A stretch of DNA of 11,281 nucleotides from JANXZO01 sp964355115. Its GTDB lineage: Bacteria; Bacteroidota; Bacteroidia; Bacteroidales; FEN-979. The notes beneath the pieces were generated by a model. It was not told the origin of the DNA. It ran no database searches and saw nothing but the letters and a program-made list of their open reading frames with translations. Location: contig CAYHCQ010000115.1 in the NCBI GenBank assembly GCA_964355115.1, positions 1 to 11,281 on the forward strand, written 5' to 3'. The translations under genes and the position numbers were made by a program. Positions 1 to 6,770 of the stretch are shown here, piece after piece (the stretch's first letter is position 1; each line of letters begins with the position of its first letter).

Positions 1-63
1 TCAGATGGTTAGAGCGTCGGATTCATAACCCGGAGGTCACGAGTTCAACTCTCGTCCCCGCTA
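1..63 (+). tRNA. tRNA-Met (CAT anticodon), 5' end cut by window edge
   Basis: This is the 3' four-fifths of a tRNA. Visible parts are most of the D arm (1-15), an anticodon loop TTCATAA (22-28) with CAT at 24-26, a variable loop, and a perfect 5-bp T arm (39-43 with 51-55) around loop TTCAACT. The 3' acceptor strand CCCCGCT (56-62) and discriminator A63 follow. The 5' acceptor strand and the start of the D stem lie outside the window. CCA is not encoded after A63, so the CCA-adding enzyme encoded later in the window would be needed. The anticodon stem lacks the three G-C pairs of initiator tRNA, so elongator Met is the best call. A lysidine-type tRNA-Ile2, which also has a CAT gene anticodon, cannot be excluded. 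One A-C mismatch closes the anticodon loop. Confidence 0.93.
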
Positions 64-69
64 CAAGAC

Positions 70-124
70 AAATGCAAAATTATAAAATGGCAAAATGGTA
101 AAACTGTTTTGCCATTTTGCATTT
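70..124. repeat. AT-rich inverted repeat between tRNA and FISUMP gene
   Basis: The outer arms AAATGCAAAAT (70-80) and ATTTTGCATTT (114-124) are perfect 11-bp inverted complements. Inner A-rich and T-rich segments (TGGCAAAA near 88-95 and TTTTGCCA near 107-114) can also pair, so several overlapping foldbacks are possible. Octamer-like units (TAAAATGG, CAAAATGG) occur within it. It lies between the 3' end of the tRNA and the stop codon of the leftward gene, where a bidirectional transcription end would be expected. No classical GC-rich stem with a clean T tract is present, so the terminator role is inferred. Confidence 0.6.
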
Positions 125-150
125 AACCAGCCAATTCAGCCCTGTCTATC

Positions 151-915
151 TCATTTTTCCTTATCCAACACGCAGCGGATCGAGAAGCCGTTTTGTTTAT
201 TGTAATAGTACCTGCCCGTCGAGGCAGCATCAAAGTAAATATTCCTGAACCAGGCATAGGCGGCATCTACCGCTGTGGCTGTCCACCAGTCGGCATCCTT
301 ACCTAACTGGCGGAAGGAGCCGTTGTCGGCATAGCGGTACCCGGCGGGGAAGGCGGTAAATCCACTTTCGTTCGTGGCACCGGTATTCGGATTGTTCCAG
401 TGCTCTGTCCCGGTTTCCTTCATTTTCCCTCCTGCAACATTTGCATTCCCGAGGTAATTGATGAGGATGGTCCATTCGGCGTCGGTTGGGACATGCCAGC
501 CCTCAGGAGCTATATTGCGGCTGTCGGTGGCGGCAAACCAATTGTAAAGAACTCCATAAGTTTCTTGATTAGAGGAGTCGTTGTCGTACCACGAAAACGC
601 ACCGGTTGTAAGCCTGCCCCATGCTGCGGTATCCTTCACATTCGTCACCGGGTCGCCGTTCCGGTAATGTCGGACCTTCAGGTTTTCGACCATCCAGGTC
701 TGGCTCCCGATCTTAAGTGTAGGATAAACATTTCCGTCGACATCAGTCACGGTGCCTTGTGCCTGGTAGAAGATCACGCTGTCGATCTTTGAAACGGCCC
801 GTTTGTAGACTGGCGTACCGGTTTGGTAAACATACATCGTGTCGGTCTGTGCGCGGCAGAGAACCGTGGCCGTGATCAGTATCAGTAAAGTGGTAATTAA
901 CTTTGCTTTTTTCAT
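151..915 (-). CDS. Secreted FISUMP-domain protein (Fibrobacter succinogenes major paralogous domain)
   Basis: The product is 254 aa, starting at ATG 913-915. The frame stays open upstream to 1056, but only this start puts a signal peptide at the N terminus: KK at 2-5, a hydrophobic core at 7-19, and a probable signal peptidase I site near CRA-QT at 20-24. Residues 27-49 (MYVY...VSKIDSVIF) match the segment common in Bacteroidota surface proteins ahead of such domains. From about 54 to 249 runs a full FISUMP domain, with the typical IGSQTWMVENLK (70-80), YGVLYNW (120-126), PEGWHVPTDAEW (137-148), GFTAFPAGYR (185-194) and FSIRCV (244-249). The family is secreted or surface-exposed and its molecular function is unknown. 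No lipobox of normal form and no C-terminal sorting domain is visible. The gene appears to stand alone. Confidence 0.9.
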   Translation of the reverse strand: MKKAKLITTLLILITATVLCRAQTDTMYVYQTGTPVYKRAVSKIDSVIFYQAQGTVTDVDGNVYPTLKIGSQTWMVENLKVRHYRNGDPVTNVKDTAAWGRLTTGAFSWYDNDSSNQETYGVLYNWFAATDSRNIAPEGWHVPTDAEWTILINYLGNANVAGGKMKETGTEHWNNPNTGATNESGFTAFPAGYRYADNGSFRQLGKDADWWTATAVDAAYAWFRNIYFDAASTGRYYYNKQNGFSIRCVLDKEK

Positions 916-1256
916 GGTTTCAGGAGTGAAAAAAGCAAAAAAACATGTATGGAGATGCATATGAAAATATAATCGGCAAGGCGGGGTTTGAAGAGGATGA
1001 ACACGGTTGTTTTCTCTTTCAACTAATCGCTCCAACCTTCGGAGGATTCTTCGCATAAAACCTGGTTAACCGCCTCTTCAGAATCCAGATGAGTTTCCTA
1101 AGCACTCTTCTTTACACAGCAGAACATACTAAACGAAACATTCTCATTTTCTGAATATTGCATTTTTTTTGCAAAAAATACTAAATAAACCCATGAAAAT
1201 CGGTTTACCTTATCTGCTAAAAACGGATTAAGGGATATCATTAAAAACTTTGAGAG
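916..1256. other. Gene-poor AT-rich stretch of about 340 bases
   Basis: No convincing gene is seen here. On the minus strand the FISUMP frame stays open to 1056, giving an Arg-rich 47-residue extension that would bury the signal peptide, so I read it as leader or upstream DNA. A 14-base palindrome, TTTTTTGCAAAAAA, lies at 1165-1178 in an A/T-rich segment. A possible minus-strand -7-like sequence (TATATTTTC, about 964-972) lies upstream of the FISUMP gene, but it does not match TAnnTTTG exactly and has no clear -33 partner. The stretch probably holds promoters for one or both flanking ORFs. Confidence 0.4.
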
Positions 1257-1448
1257 ATGGAAACTGTTTACTCCTTTCACAAACTATCCAACAAGGGTTT
1301 GTTGGAAGACTTGTGCGATGTCAACGAAATCAACCCGGATGAAAATTGGTTTCAAACAAGAGATGCTGCATTTGCATGGCTCGAAAAGCAGCCTGAAGCA
1401 GCTTTTGAAGCTTTCACGCTCATTTTGGTTGAAATGATTTTTACCTGA
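1257..1448 (+). CDS. Possible small hypothetical protein (63 aa)
   Basis: This ORF starts at ATG 1257 after a purine-rich GAGAG and ends in TGA at 1446-1448. The product is acidic and not repetitive, with a Trp/Phe-containing central segment (DENWFQTRDAAFAWLEKQ, residues 28-45) and a hydrophobic C terminus (FTLILVEMIF). It has no signal peptide, clear membrane segment or motif that I recognise. Its codons are ordinary for the window (GAA, ATC, AAC frequent). It converges on the potassium-channel gene, leaving a 42-base gap. It could be a genuine small gene, the remnant of a longer one, or a chance ORF. An overlapping antisense ORF (1098-1280) looks less protein-like. Confidence 0.35.
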   Translation: METVYSFHKLSNKGLLEDLCDVNEINPDENWFQTRDAAFAWLEKQPEAAFEAFTLILVEMIFT

Positions 1449-1490
1449 TGTAACGGATAGAGAAGTTGGATAAAAACCACCGGTGCAGAT

Positions 1491-2147
1491 TTAGACTTTT
1501 TTTCCGGTTCCTACCATCTTGCCGATGATCACGGCAATATAAAAAACACCAAAGATAGATTCGATGTTTGAAAGGACACGGGTGATCTTCATCGAAGCAT
1601 GAATATCTCCATACCCGGTGGTTGTCAGGGTTACGAAACTGTAGTATACCAGGTCTGTCTGCGGAACAAATTTCTCCGACATGGGGTAACTGAATGCACC
1701 CGGATATATCTTGGCGATGAAGCAATAGAGATAGGCAAACGAGAGCCCTACAAGCAGATAGATACTTACGGAATTCCCAATCTCAATAAGGGAAAGATGC
1801 TCAACGCGAAGCAGGTAGTAGAAAAGCAGAAGGGCAAAAAAGAGGTTAACAAGACAACTGCGCAGGTAGGTGATATTTTTAAATATTACCCCGGGAAATA
1901 AATAGGGAAGAATCTCTATGGCCACTGAAAAAGCAACAACGGCCACTGTGACCATAAGGGCATGCCGGTGCGAGAACATGGAAGCCACCCCTCCTGCCAG
2001 CGTTGCAAGGATGAGAAAGGAAGCAATCAACTTGCTCGACAGGCTCTCTGTTAGAAAAGGATAAACTACAATGACCGCGAGGAGGGCACAGAGAAAAGCG
2101 GAAGTCCGGAGCCACTCCCTGGATGGAGAGATTTTGGTTTCCTTCAT
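1491..2147 (-). CDS. Potassium channel family protein (two-helix pore domain with extra N-terminal helices)
   Basis: This is a 218-aa membrane protein with the potassium selectivity filter TTTGYGD at residues 175-181. The filter sits between a hydrophobic helix (about 126-146), the pore loop and a final helix (about 196-211). About four further hydrophobic segments precede it (roughly 15-33, 38-57, 63-83 and 95-113). The layout resembles a six-helix channel, but no Arg-repeat voltage sensor is obvious. The protein ends at residue 218 right after the last helix, with no cytoplasmic RCK or cyclic-nucleotide domain. It would conduct K+ across the inner membrane; how it is gated cannot be told. 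The start lies 12 bases after the stop of the upstream YbjQ-family gene, so the two are probably co-transcribed. It could equally be annotated as an ion_trans_2 protein. Confidence 0.9.
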   Translation of the reverse strand: MKETKISPSREWLRTSAFLCALLAVIVVYPFLTESLSSKLIASFLILATLAGGVASMFSHRHALMVTVAVVAFSVAIEILPYLFPGVIFKNITYLRSCLVNLFFALLLFYYLLRVEHLSLIEIGNSVSIYLLVGLSFAYLYCFIAKIYPGAFSYPMSEKFVPQTDLVYYSFVTLTTTGYGDIHASMKITRVLSNIESIFGVFYIAVIIGKMVGTGKKV

Positions 2148-2159
2148 AATTCCGGGACA

Positions 2160-2483
2160 TTATTCAACCAAGACCGCCGTGCCGTAACAGATCACCTCAG
2201 TAACCCCCTGCATCACCTCGGTCGACTCGTACCTCACCCCTACCACTGCATTGCCTCCGATATTTTCGGCATGTTTTACCATAATGTCGAACGCCTCCTG
2301 CCGGGTTTTTTCACAGAGTTCCTCGTAAATTGTGATATTGCCACCGACAAGGGTTTGCAGGCCAGCGCCAATATTACCAAAAAGAGACCTTGATCGCACA
2401 GTCACACCACGAACCACGCCCATGGCCCTGATGATTTTATACCCGTAAATGTCAAAAGTTGTTGATGTTTTACTCAGTTCCAT
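2160..2483 (-). CDS. YbjQ/UPF0145 family protein (heavy-metal-binding domain family)
   Basis: The product is 107 aa, the usual length for the UPF0145/YbjQ family. The family pattern is clear. It includes YKIIRAMGVVRGVTVRSRSL (15-34) and GNIGAGLQTLVGGNITIYEEL (36-56). These are followed by ARE-like helix residues RQEAFDIMVKHAENIGGNAVVGVRYE (61-86) and a closing strand region EVICYGTAVLVE. The protein is soluble with no signal peptide. Members form ring-like oligomers in known structures. A metal-binding role is suggested for the family but not established, and no Cys/His cluster is visible here (only C57, C99 and H71). It is the first gene of a two-gene unit with the potassium channel, and a good TAnnTTTG promoter lies just upstream. 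Confidence 0.92.
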   Translation of the reverse strand: MELSKTSTTFDIYGYKIIRAMGVVRGVTVRSRSLFGNIGAGLQTLVGGNITIYEELCEKTRQEAFDIMVKHAENIGGNAVVGVRYESTEVMQGVTEVICYGTAVLVE

Positions 2484-2499
2484 AGTCAGATGTTTTTAT

Positions 2500-2531
2500 C
2501 AAAAATACAAAAGCCTGGTGTAAGTCAGCAA
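2500..2531 (-). promoter_or_regulatory. Bacteroidota-type promoter for the ybjQ-like/potassium-channel unit
   Basis: Read on the minus strand, TTG (2529-2531) is followed after 21 bases by TATTTTTG (2500-2507). The latter is an exact match to the -7 consensus TAnnTTTG, and the spacing suits the -33/-7 pair. The start codon lies 16 bases downstream, implying a short leader. No equally good match was seen for the divergent permease gene. Confidence 0.5.
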
Positions 2532-2579
2532 CCAATATTGAAATAAATTATAACTTGCGGGGAAATGTAAATAGATTTC

Positions 2580-4034
2580 ATGGCAGCAGAACATACCTTC
2601 AAAAAGAGTCTTAACCTATTTGACTCCACAGCGATTGTTGTTGGCTCAATGATCGGTTCGGGAATATTTATTGTAAGTGCTGACATAGCCAGGATGGTGG
2701 GCTCACCCGGCTGGCTGATGGTGGTATGGCTGATAACGGGGTTTATGACCATATGTGCCGCCCTCAGCTACGGAGAACTTGCGGGGATGTTTCCGCGGGC
2801 CGGCGGACAATACGTTTACCTACGGGAGGCCTACAATCCGCTTACCGGCTTCCTTTACGGATGGACACTTTTCCTGGTCATTCAGACTGGCACAATCGCT
2901 GCAGTGGCCATGGCCTTTGCGAAATTTGCCGGAGTCCTGATCCCCTGGATATCTGAGAGCATTGTCTGGTTCCGGATTGGCGTCTTTAACTTCGGACCTG
3001 TTCAGTTGGTGGCCATCGGATCGATTGCCTTCCTTACATGGATCAATACAATGGGCGTAAAGGAGGGTAAAAAGGTACAAAATGCATTCACCTCCGGCAA
3101 GTTCATCCTGCTGGTTCTCTTCATCGTAGTTGGACTGGGTTTTGCTGCCAACAAAGAGGCCATTAACCTTAACAACCTCACTTTCTGGGATTCCCAGAGC
3201 GAAGGGCCGGGAGGCGCCGACATCCCGGTTGCCGGTATGGCTTTGGTTGCCGCAATCGGCATGGCCATGGTGGGCAGCCTGTTTTCTTCCGATGCCTGGA
3301 ATAATATCACCTTCACAGCGGGCGAGGTCATCAACCCGCGAAAGAACATCCCGCTTAGTCTTCTCCTTGGAACTTTGTCAGTTACGGTACTCTACCTGCT
3401 GGCTAACCTTGTCTATATCACCGTTCTGCCTGTCCGCGGTTCACCGGAAGGGAGCGAAGTTGCACTCAGAGGCATGCAGTATGCTATCAACGACCGGCTC
3501 GGCACAGCAGCCATTTCAGGTCTTTTTGGGAATTATGCGGTGATCATCATGGCAGGTTTCATTGTGATCTCCACTTTTGGCTGCAACAACGGACTCATCC
3601 TTGCCGGAGCGAGGGTATATTATGCGATGGCTGCCGATGGCATCTTCTTCAGGAAGGTAGGCAAACTGAATGAAAAAGGGGTTCCCTCGATGGGGCTTGT
3701 GATACAGGGAATATGGGCGGGACTCCTCTGTTTGTCGGGAACCTACGGGCAACTCCTCGATTATGTTGTATTCGCTGTCCTGATCTTTTATGTTCTTACG
3801 ATTTTCGGGATCTTCCGCCTGCGCAGGCACAGGCCCACTGCCGAACGTCCCTACAAAGCTCTTGGATATCCCTTCATTCCGATGCTGTACATCATCCTGG
3901 CAGTCGCTGTGATGCTGATCCTGCTTATTTATAAGCCGGCATATACCTGGCCGGGACTTATCATCGTTATTCTTGGCATCCCGGTCTATTTTCTCTGGAG
4001 TAACAAGGGTGAAAGCAACACCGGGAATAGTTAA
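2580..4034 (+). CDS. APC superfamily amino acid permease
   Basis: This 484-aa integral membrane protein has about 12 hydrophobic segments, normal for the APC family. Diagnostic features are the unwound first helix VVGSMIGSGIFIV (20-32), SYGELAGMFPRAGGQYVYLRE (63-83), and the loop E249-VINPRKNIP (249-258) after helix 6. The motif ARVYYAMAADGIFF (344-357) and RPYKALGYPFIP (423-434) before the last helices also fit. The closest general type is the LAT/SLC7-like amino acid transporter or exchanger of the AA_permease_2 group; substrate cannot be deduced. The start at 2580 puts a short cytoplasmic tail before helix 1. It is divergent from the ybjQ-like gene across 96 bases. The stop at 4034 is only 7 bases before the next start, so it heads an operon with the DUF3108 gene. 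Confidence 0.93.
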   Translation: MAAEHTFKKSLNLFDSTAIVVGSMIGSGIFIVSADIARMVGSPGWLMVVWLITGFMTICAALSYGELAGMFPRAGGQYVYLREAYNPLTGFLYGWTLFLVIQTGTIAAVAMAFAKFAGVLIPWISESIVWFRIGVFNFGPVQLVAIGSIAFLTWINTMGVKEGKKVQNAFTSGKFILLVLFIVVGLGFAANKEAINLNNLTFWDSQSEGPGGADIPVAGMALVAAIGMAMVGSLFSSDAWNNITFTAGEVINPRKNIPLSLLLGTLSVTVLYLLANLVYITVLPVRGSPEGSEVALRGMQYAINDRLGTAAISGLFGNYAVIIMAGFIVISTFGCNNGLILAGARVYYAMAADGIFFRKVGKLNEKGVPSMGLVIQGIWAGLLCLSGTYGQLLDYVVFAVLIFYVLTIFGIFRLRRHRPTAERPYKALGYPFIPMLYIILAVAVMLILLIYKPAYTWPGLIIVILGIPVYFLWSNKGESNTGNS

Positions 4035-4041
4035 CCTGAAC

Positions 4042-4851
4042 ATGATAAGAATTTTCCTTTTCGTCCTCTTGACGGTTGTCTTTTCGGCCGGTTTAAAAGC
4101 TCAATGCTTCATCAGCAATGAAGTTTTCGGCAACGGGGAGCAGGCCTCTTACACAGTTTCCTACAACTGGGGTCCTGTGTGGGTCGATGCCGGACTCGTA
4201 ACTTTTTCGGCTGTGAGTGAGGTTCGCCAGGGCAAACCTGTGTGGCACCTGCGCAGTACGGGTAAGACTTTCGCTTCATACGACATTATGTTTAAGGTGA
4301 GAGATTACTACGATGCGTGGATCGATCCGCCAACTTTTAAAACCGCAGAGTTCCGCAGGTACATATATGAAGGAGGTTACACCCTGCAGAACACCCTTGT
4401 TTTCGATCATTCAAAAGGCAGTGTACTTGCCAACACCAAATCGAATAACAACCCGATGAGGATAGATACGCTGCATATAAAACCCTGCACTTTCGATATG
4501 CTCGGCGCAGTTTACTATGTGCGCACCATCGACCTCGCTTCAATGAAGCCCGAGACACGTCTGCCGGTAAATGTACTGATCGATGATAGTGTTTACCAGG
4601 TATTTATCCGGTATGCAGGCAAGGAGGTGGTTGAAAATACAGATGGGAAAAAATATCGGTGCCTCAAGTTTCATGCAAAAATGGTGAGCGGTACTATTTT
4701 CAAGGGGGAAGAGGATGTTTCGGTATGGGTAACCGACGACCGGAACAAGGTGCCAATCTATATTGAAGCCCACATCCAGATCGGCACAATCAAGGCCTAC
4801 CTGAAGGAGACAAAAGGGTTGAAGAGTCCGGTAACATCGGTTGTTAATTGA
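4042..4851 (+). CDS. Secreted DUF3108 domain protein
   Basis: The product is 269 aa from ATG 4042. The frame is open further upstream, but only inside the permease gene, whereas this start directly yields a signal peptide (hydrophobic 3-17, likely cleavage after LKA at residue 20). The mature part is beta-rich with the DUF3108 pattern. This includes GEQASYTVSYNWGPVWVDAGLVTF (32-55), the segment around FKVRDYYDAWID (84-95), RRYIYEGGY (105-113), and a central YYVRTID (158-164). Late strands VWVTDDRNKVPIYIEAHIQIGTIKAYL (228-254) complete it. The family's function is unknown; members are periplasmic or outer-membrane-associated in Bacteroidota. A Cys at position 22 is not in a proper lipobox. The start is 7 bases after the permease stop, so the two genes are probably co-transcribed. 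Confidence 0.87.
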   Translation: MIRIFLFVLLTVVFSAGLKAQCFISNEVFGNGEQASYTVSYNWGPVWVDAGLVTFSAVSEVRQGKPVWHLRSTGKTFASYDIMFKVRDYYDAWIDPPTFKTAEFRRYIYEGGYTLQNTLVFDHSKGSVLANTKSNNNPMRIDTLHIKPCTFDMLGAVYYVRTIDLASMKPETRLPVNVLIDDSVYQVFIRYAGKEVVENTDGKKYRCLKFHAKMVSGTIFKGEEDVSVWVTDDRNKVPIYIEAHIQIGTIKAYLKETKGLKSPVTSVVN

Positions 4852-4857
4852 TAATTT

Positions 4858-4897
4858 GCACATCAGCACATCAGCACATCAGCAAATCAGCAAATCG
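4858..4897 (+). repeat. Tandem octamer array, five units
   Basis: Three exact copies of GCACATCA (4858-4881) are followed by GCAAATCA and GCAAATCG (4882-4897). The array fills most of the 53-base gap between the DUF3108 stop and the sugar-kinase start and ends 7 bases before that ATG. It is in the untranslated leader if translation begins at 4905. Confidence 0.9.
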
Positions 4898-4904
4898 GTT
4901 CATT

Positions 4905-5741
4905 ATGAAGTTAATTGCAGACAGCGGATCAACAAAGACGACCTGGGTATTGATTGAGAACGGGGTTACCAAGGCGACGGTGAACACTGCAGGGATGAAT
5001 CCCTATTTCCATACCTCTGAAAGCCTTGACGCCATCCTCAACGCTGAATTACTCCCATATATCGTCCCGGACCATGTGCGCGAAATTCATTTTTACGGGG
5101 CAGGTTGTTCGACAGAAAAAAACGACGCCCTAATAAGTGAGGCGTTGCAAAAGTATTTCCACAAGGCAGCAACGTTCATCTATCATGACATTATGGGGGC
5201 GGCACGTGCACTTTTCGGCGGCCGTCCTGGCATTTCGTGCATCCTGGGCACCGGTTGCAACTGCTGTTATTACGACGGAAAGGAGATTTTCTCCAGAGTC
5301 GAATCCCTCGGATACCTCTTTGGTGATGAAGGGGCAGGATCGTACCTGGGAAAGACATTCATGGCGGCCTACCTCAAGAAGACGCTGCCTCATGACCTGC
5401 GTGCTGAATTCGATGCAAAATACAATTTTACACTCGAGGACATTCTTAACTCACTTTATAACCGCCCCTACCCCAACCGGTTTCTCGCCTCCTTCAGCGA
5501 ATTTCTTGTTCCCCGGCAAAACCATCCGTTTCTGCACCGGCTGATAAGCGATTCATTTCTTGCATTTTTCAAAGCCCAGGTAAAGCATTATGATAATTAC
5601 CGGGAGTTGCCGGTCAGCTTTGTAGGATCGATAGCCTTCTACTACGAAACCATACTCCGGCAGGCAGCAAACGACGAAGGAATTATCATCGAAACCATCC
5701 TGCAGGCTCCCATTGAAGGACTGATTAAATACCACAGCTAA
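4905..5741 (+). CDS. BadF/BadG/BcrA/BcrD ATPase family kinase, N-acetylglucosamine-kinase-like
   Basis: This 278-aa protein has the ASKHA (actin/hexokinase-like) fold. The phosphate-1 loop DSGSTKTTW (6-14) is right at the N terminus, which fixes the start at ATG 4905; an upstream TTG start would read through a tandem repeat. The phosphate-2 region is CILGTGCNC (112-120), followed by the family signature GYLFGDEGAGSYLGK (136-150) and a late SFVGSIAF (238-245). In Bacteroidota such proteins are usually named N-acetylglucosamine kinase, phosphorylating an amino sugar with ATP in the cytoplasm, often for cell-wall sugar recycling. The exact substrate is inferred only from the family. It follows the DUF3108 gene by 53 bases. 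Its TAA stop overlaps tail-to-tail with the glycosyltransferase stop. Confidence 0.87.
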   Translation: MKLIADSGSTKTTWVLIENGVTKATVNTAGMNPYFHTSESLDAILNAELLPYIVPDHVREIHFYGAGCSTEKNDALISEALQKYFHKAATFIYHDIMGAARALFGGRPGISCILGTGCNCCYYDGKEIFSRVESLGYLFGDEGAGSYLGKTFMAAYLKKTLPHDLRAEFDAKYNFTLEDILNSLYNRPYPNRFLASFSEFLVPRQNHPFLHRLISDSFLAFFKAQVKHYDNYRELPVSFVGSIAFYYETILRQAANDEGIIIETILQAPIEGLIKYHS

Positions 5742-6727
5742 ATCCGGGTTGCCGGATTTTGTTGTAAGGCCTGAGATTCAGCTGCAGCGGGCCGTATCAT
5801 GTTTTTTTTCGATTTCCTCAGCAGAAAGAGCCAGATGATGTTGTTGATGCTTGACAATTCGATATATACAAGCGAAAAAAAGCCTGCGACATCGCTAGCG
5901 GTCAATGATTTTGATGAAATCATGGACAAATTCAGTTTAAGTCTGAATTTCAATGAGAGAACCTTTATCCTGAGTGTCAGGTTATGGGGATCTGCCTTTT
6001 GAAAATGTTGAATTGTACGGATTTGTGAAAGCAGGAAATTTAGCTTTGAATGGTGAAAATTATGCTCATGAACCACATAATAGAAAAGGTGTTCCATGAT
6101 ATATCTGTATTTTTTCCGAGGCCCTGAAAGCAATTCAAGGTAAAATGCCCAGTCGTCGCTGCCTGCGCGCTTTGATGAAACCTGCCGGAAATCATGGGTC
6201 ACCGTTTTCCGGTTCATAACCATGATGCCCGGGGTGATGAGAAAATTTGATTTTGCAATAATACCAAAGGTAATACGATACCTGTATAGAAAAATCGCTC
6301 TTTTGAAATTGTTCGTCTCATAGGTAAGTAACCCGTTCAGCAGGAAGAAATCATACTTCTCCGTGAGGTTATTACTGAGTGCCCGGAAATAGTTCTCCCC
6401 TACGTAATCATCCTGGTCGATGAATGTGATAAATCGTCCTGTAGCCAGCTGTTTGCCAATATTCCTTGACATGGCCACACCCATGTTCAACAAATTCTTG
6501 CTCACAATCAAAACAAAATGGCTGCATCCTGCGAGGAGAGGCTTAACTATCGACTCTACATTAACGGTCTCCGAATCAACACTATCGATGATGATGATGA
6601 GCTCTGCACTGAATTCACAGCTGCAGCAGTTCATGCTGTGTACCAGCGACCCGATCAACCGGGAGACATAATCTTCTCCCTTATAGAATGGAACAACTAT
6701 TGACAAATCTGTTTCTCTCTCAGGCAT
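5738..6727 (-). CDS. Glycosyltransferase family 2 protein
   Basis: This 329-aa protein has a GT-A fold. It shows an N-terminal strand LSIVVPFYKGEDYV (8-21), NMGVAMSRNIGKQLATGRFITFIDQDDYV (81-109) with the DxD-like metal and nucleotide-sugar motif DQDD (104-107), and an acidic GSDDWAFYLEL (189-199) typical of the acceptor/catalytic segment. Donor and acceptor sugars are unknown. The C-terminal part is Lys/Arg-rich with a hydrophobic stretch (about 282-302), suggesting membrane association. Base composition is lower in GC than the neighbours: three sampled 60-base lines gave 35-40%, against about 48% for one line in miaA. The gene follows miaA by 36 bases and may be read from the same transcript. 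Its TAG stop (5738-5740) overlaps the convergent kinase stop. Confidence 0.9.
   Translation of the reverse strand: MPERETDLSIVVPFYKGEDYVSRLIGSLVHSMNCCSCEFSAELIIIIDSVDSETVNVESIVKPLLAGCSHFVLIVSKNLLNMGVAMSRNIGKQLATGRFITFIDQDDYVGENYFRALSNNLTEKYDFFLLNGLLTYETNNFKRAIFLYRYRITFGIIAKSNFLITPGIMVMNRKTVTHDFRQVSSKRAGSDDWAFYLELLSGPRKKYRYIMEHLFYYVVHEHNFHHSKLNFLLSQIRTIQHFQKADPHNLTLRIKVLSLKFRLKLNLSMISSKSLTASDVAGFFSLVYIELSSINNIIWLFLLRKSKKNMIRPAAAESQALQQNPATRI
5740..5763 (+). terminator. Hairpin terminator for the sugar-kinase gene, inside the opposing gene
   Basis: An 8-bp stem, AAATCCGG (5740-5747) with CCGGATTT (5752-5759), closes a GTTG loop and is followed by T-rich TGTTG. The stem begins within the kinase stop codon. 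On the minus strand the same bases encode the last residues of the glycosyltransferase (NPATRI) and no T tract follows, so it should act on the rightward transcript only. Confidence 0.55.
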
Positions 6728-6750
6728 AGCAAATTATATCACGTCATACA

Positions 6751-6770
6751 ACATCAGGTCACATCAGGTC
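6751..6770. repeat. Tandem decamer duplication at the miaA stop
   Basis: ACATCAGGTC occurs twice back to back (6751-6760 and 6761-6770). The right copy contains the miaA stop codon (TGA on the minus strand, 6764-6766) and its last codons. The left copy lies in the 36-base gap before the glycosyltransferase start. It shares the core ACATCA with the octamer array at 4858. Confidence 0.8.

Noticed and set aside
400..792. 130-aa plus-strand ORF opposite the FISUMP gene
   Set aside because: It lies entirely antisense to a well-recognised domain and has no family-like motif.
916..1056. In-frame upstream extension of the FISUMP gene (47 codons)
   Set aside because: It would place an Arg-rich segment before a good signal peptide; the start at 915 explains secretion better.
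1098..1280. 60-aa minus-strand ORF overlapping the small plus-strand ORF
   Set aside because: Its product comes from A/T-run DNA (Phe/Ser/Lys-rich) with no plausible leader; it looks like chance.
1478..1485. CACCGGTG palindrome near the end of the potassium-channel gene as a terminator
   Set aside because: It has a 4-bp half-site with no loop, too short for a stable hairpin, despite nearby T residues on the minus strand.
1599..1901. 100-aa plus-strand ORF
   Set aside because: It is antisense to the potassium-channel gene, whose selectivity filter leaves no doubt about the coding strand.
4858..4897. CRISPR-like array
   Set aside because: The units are 8 bases long and contiguous with no spacers; this is a simple tandem repeat.
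4848..4904. N-terminal extension of the sugar kinase from TTG 4848
   Set aside because: It would translate the tandem repeat and put 19 residues before the phosphate-1 loop that normally begins the protein.
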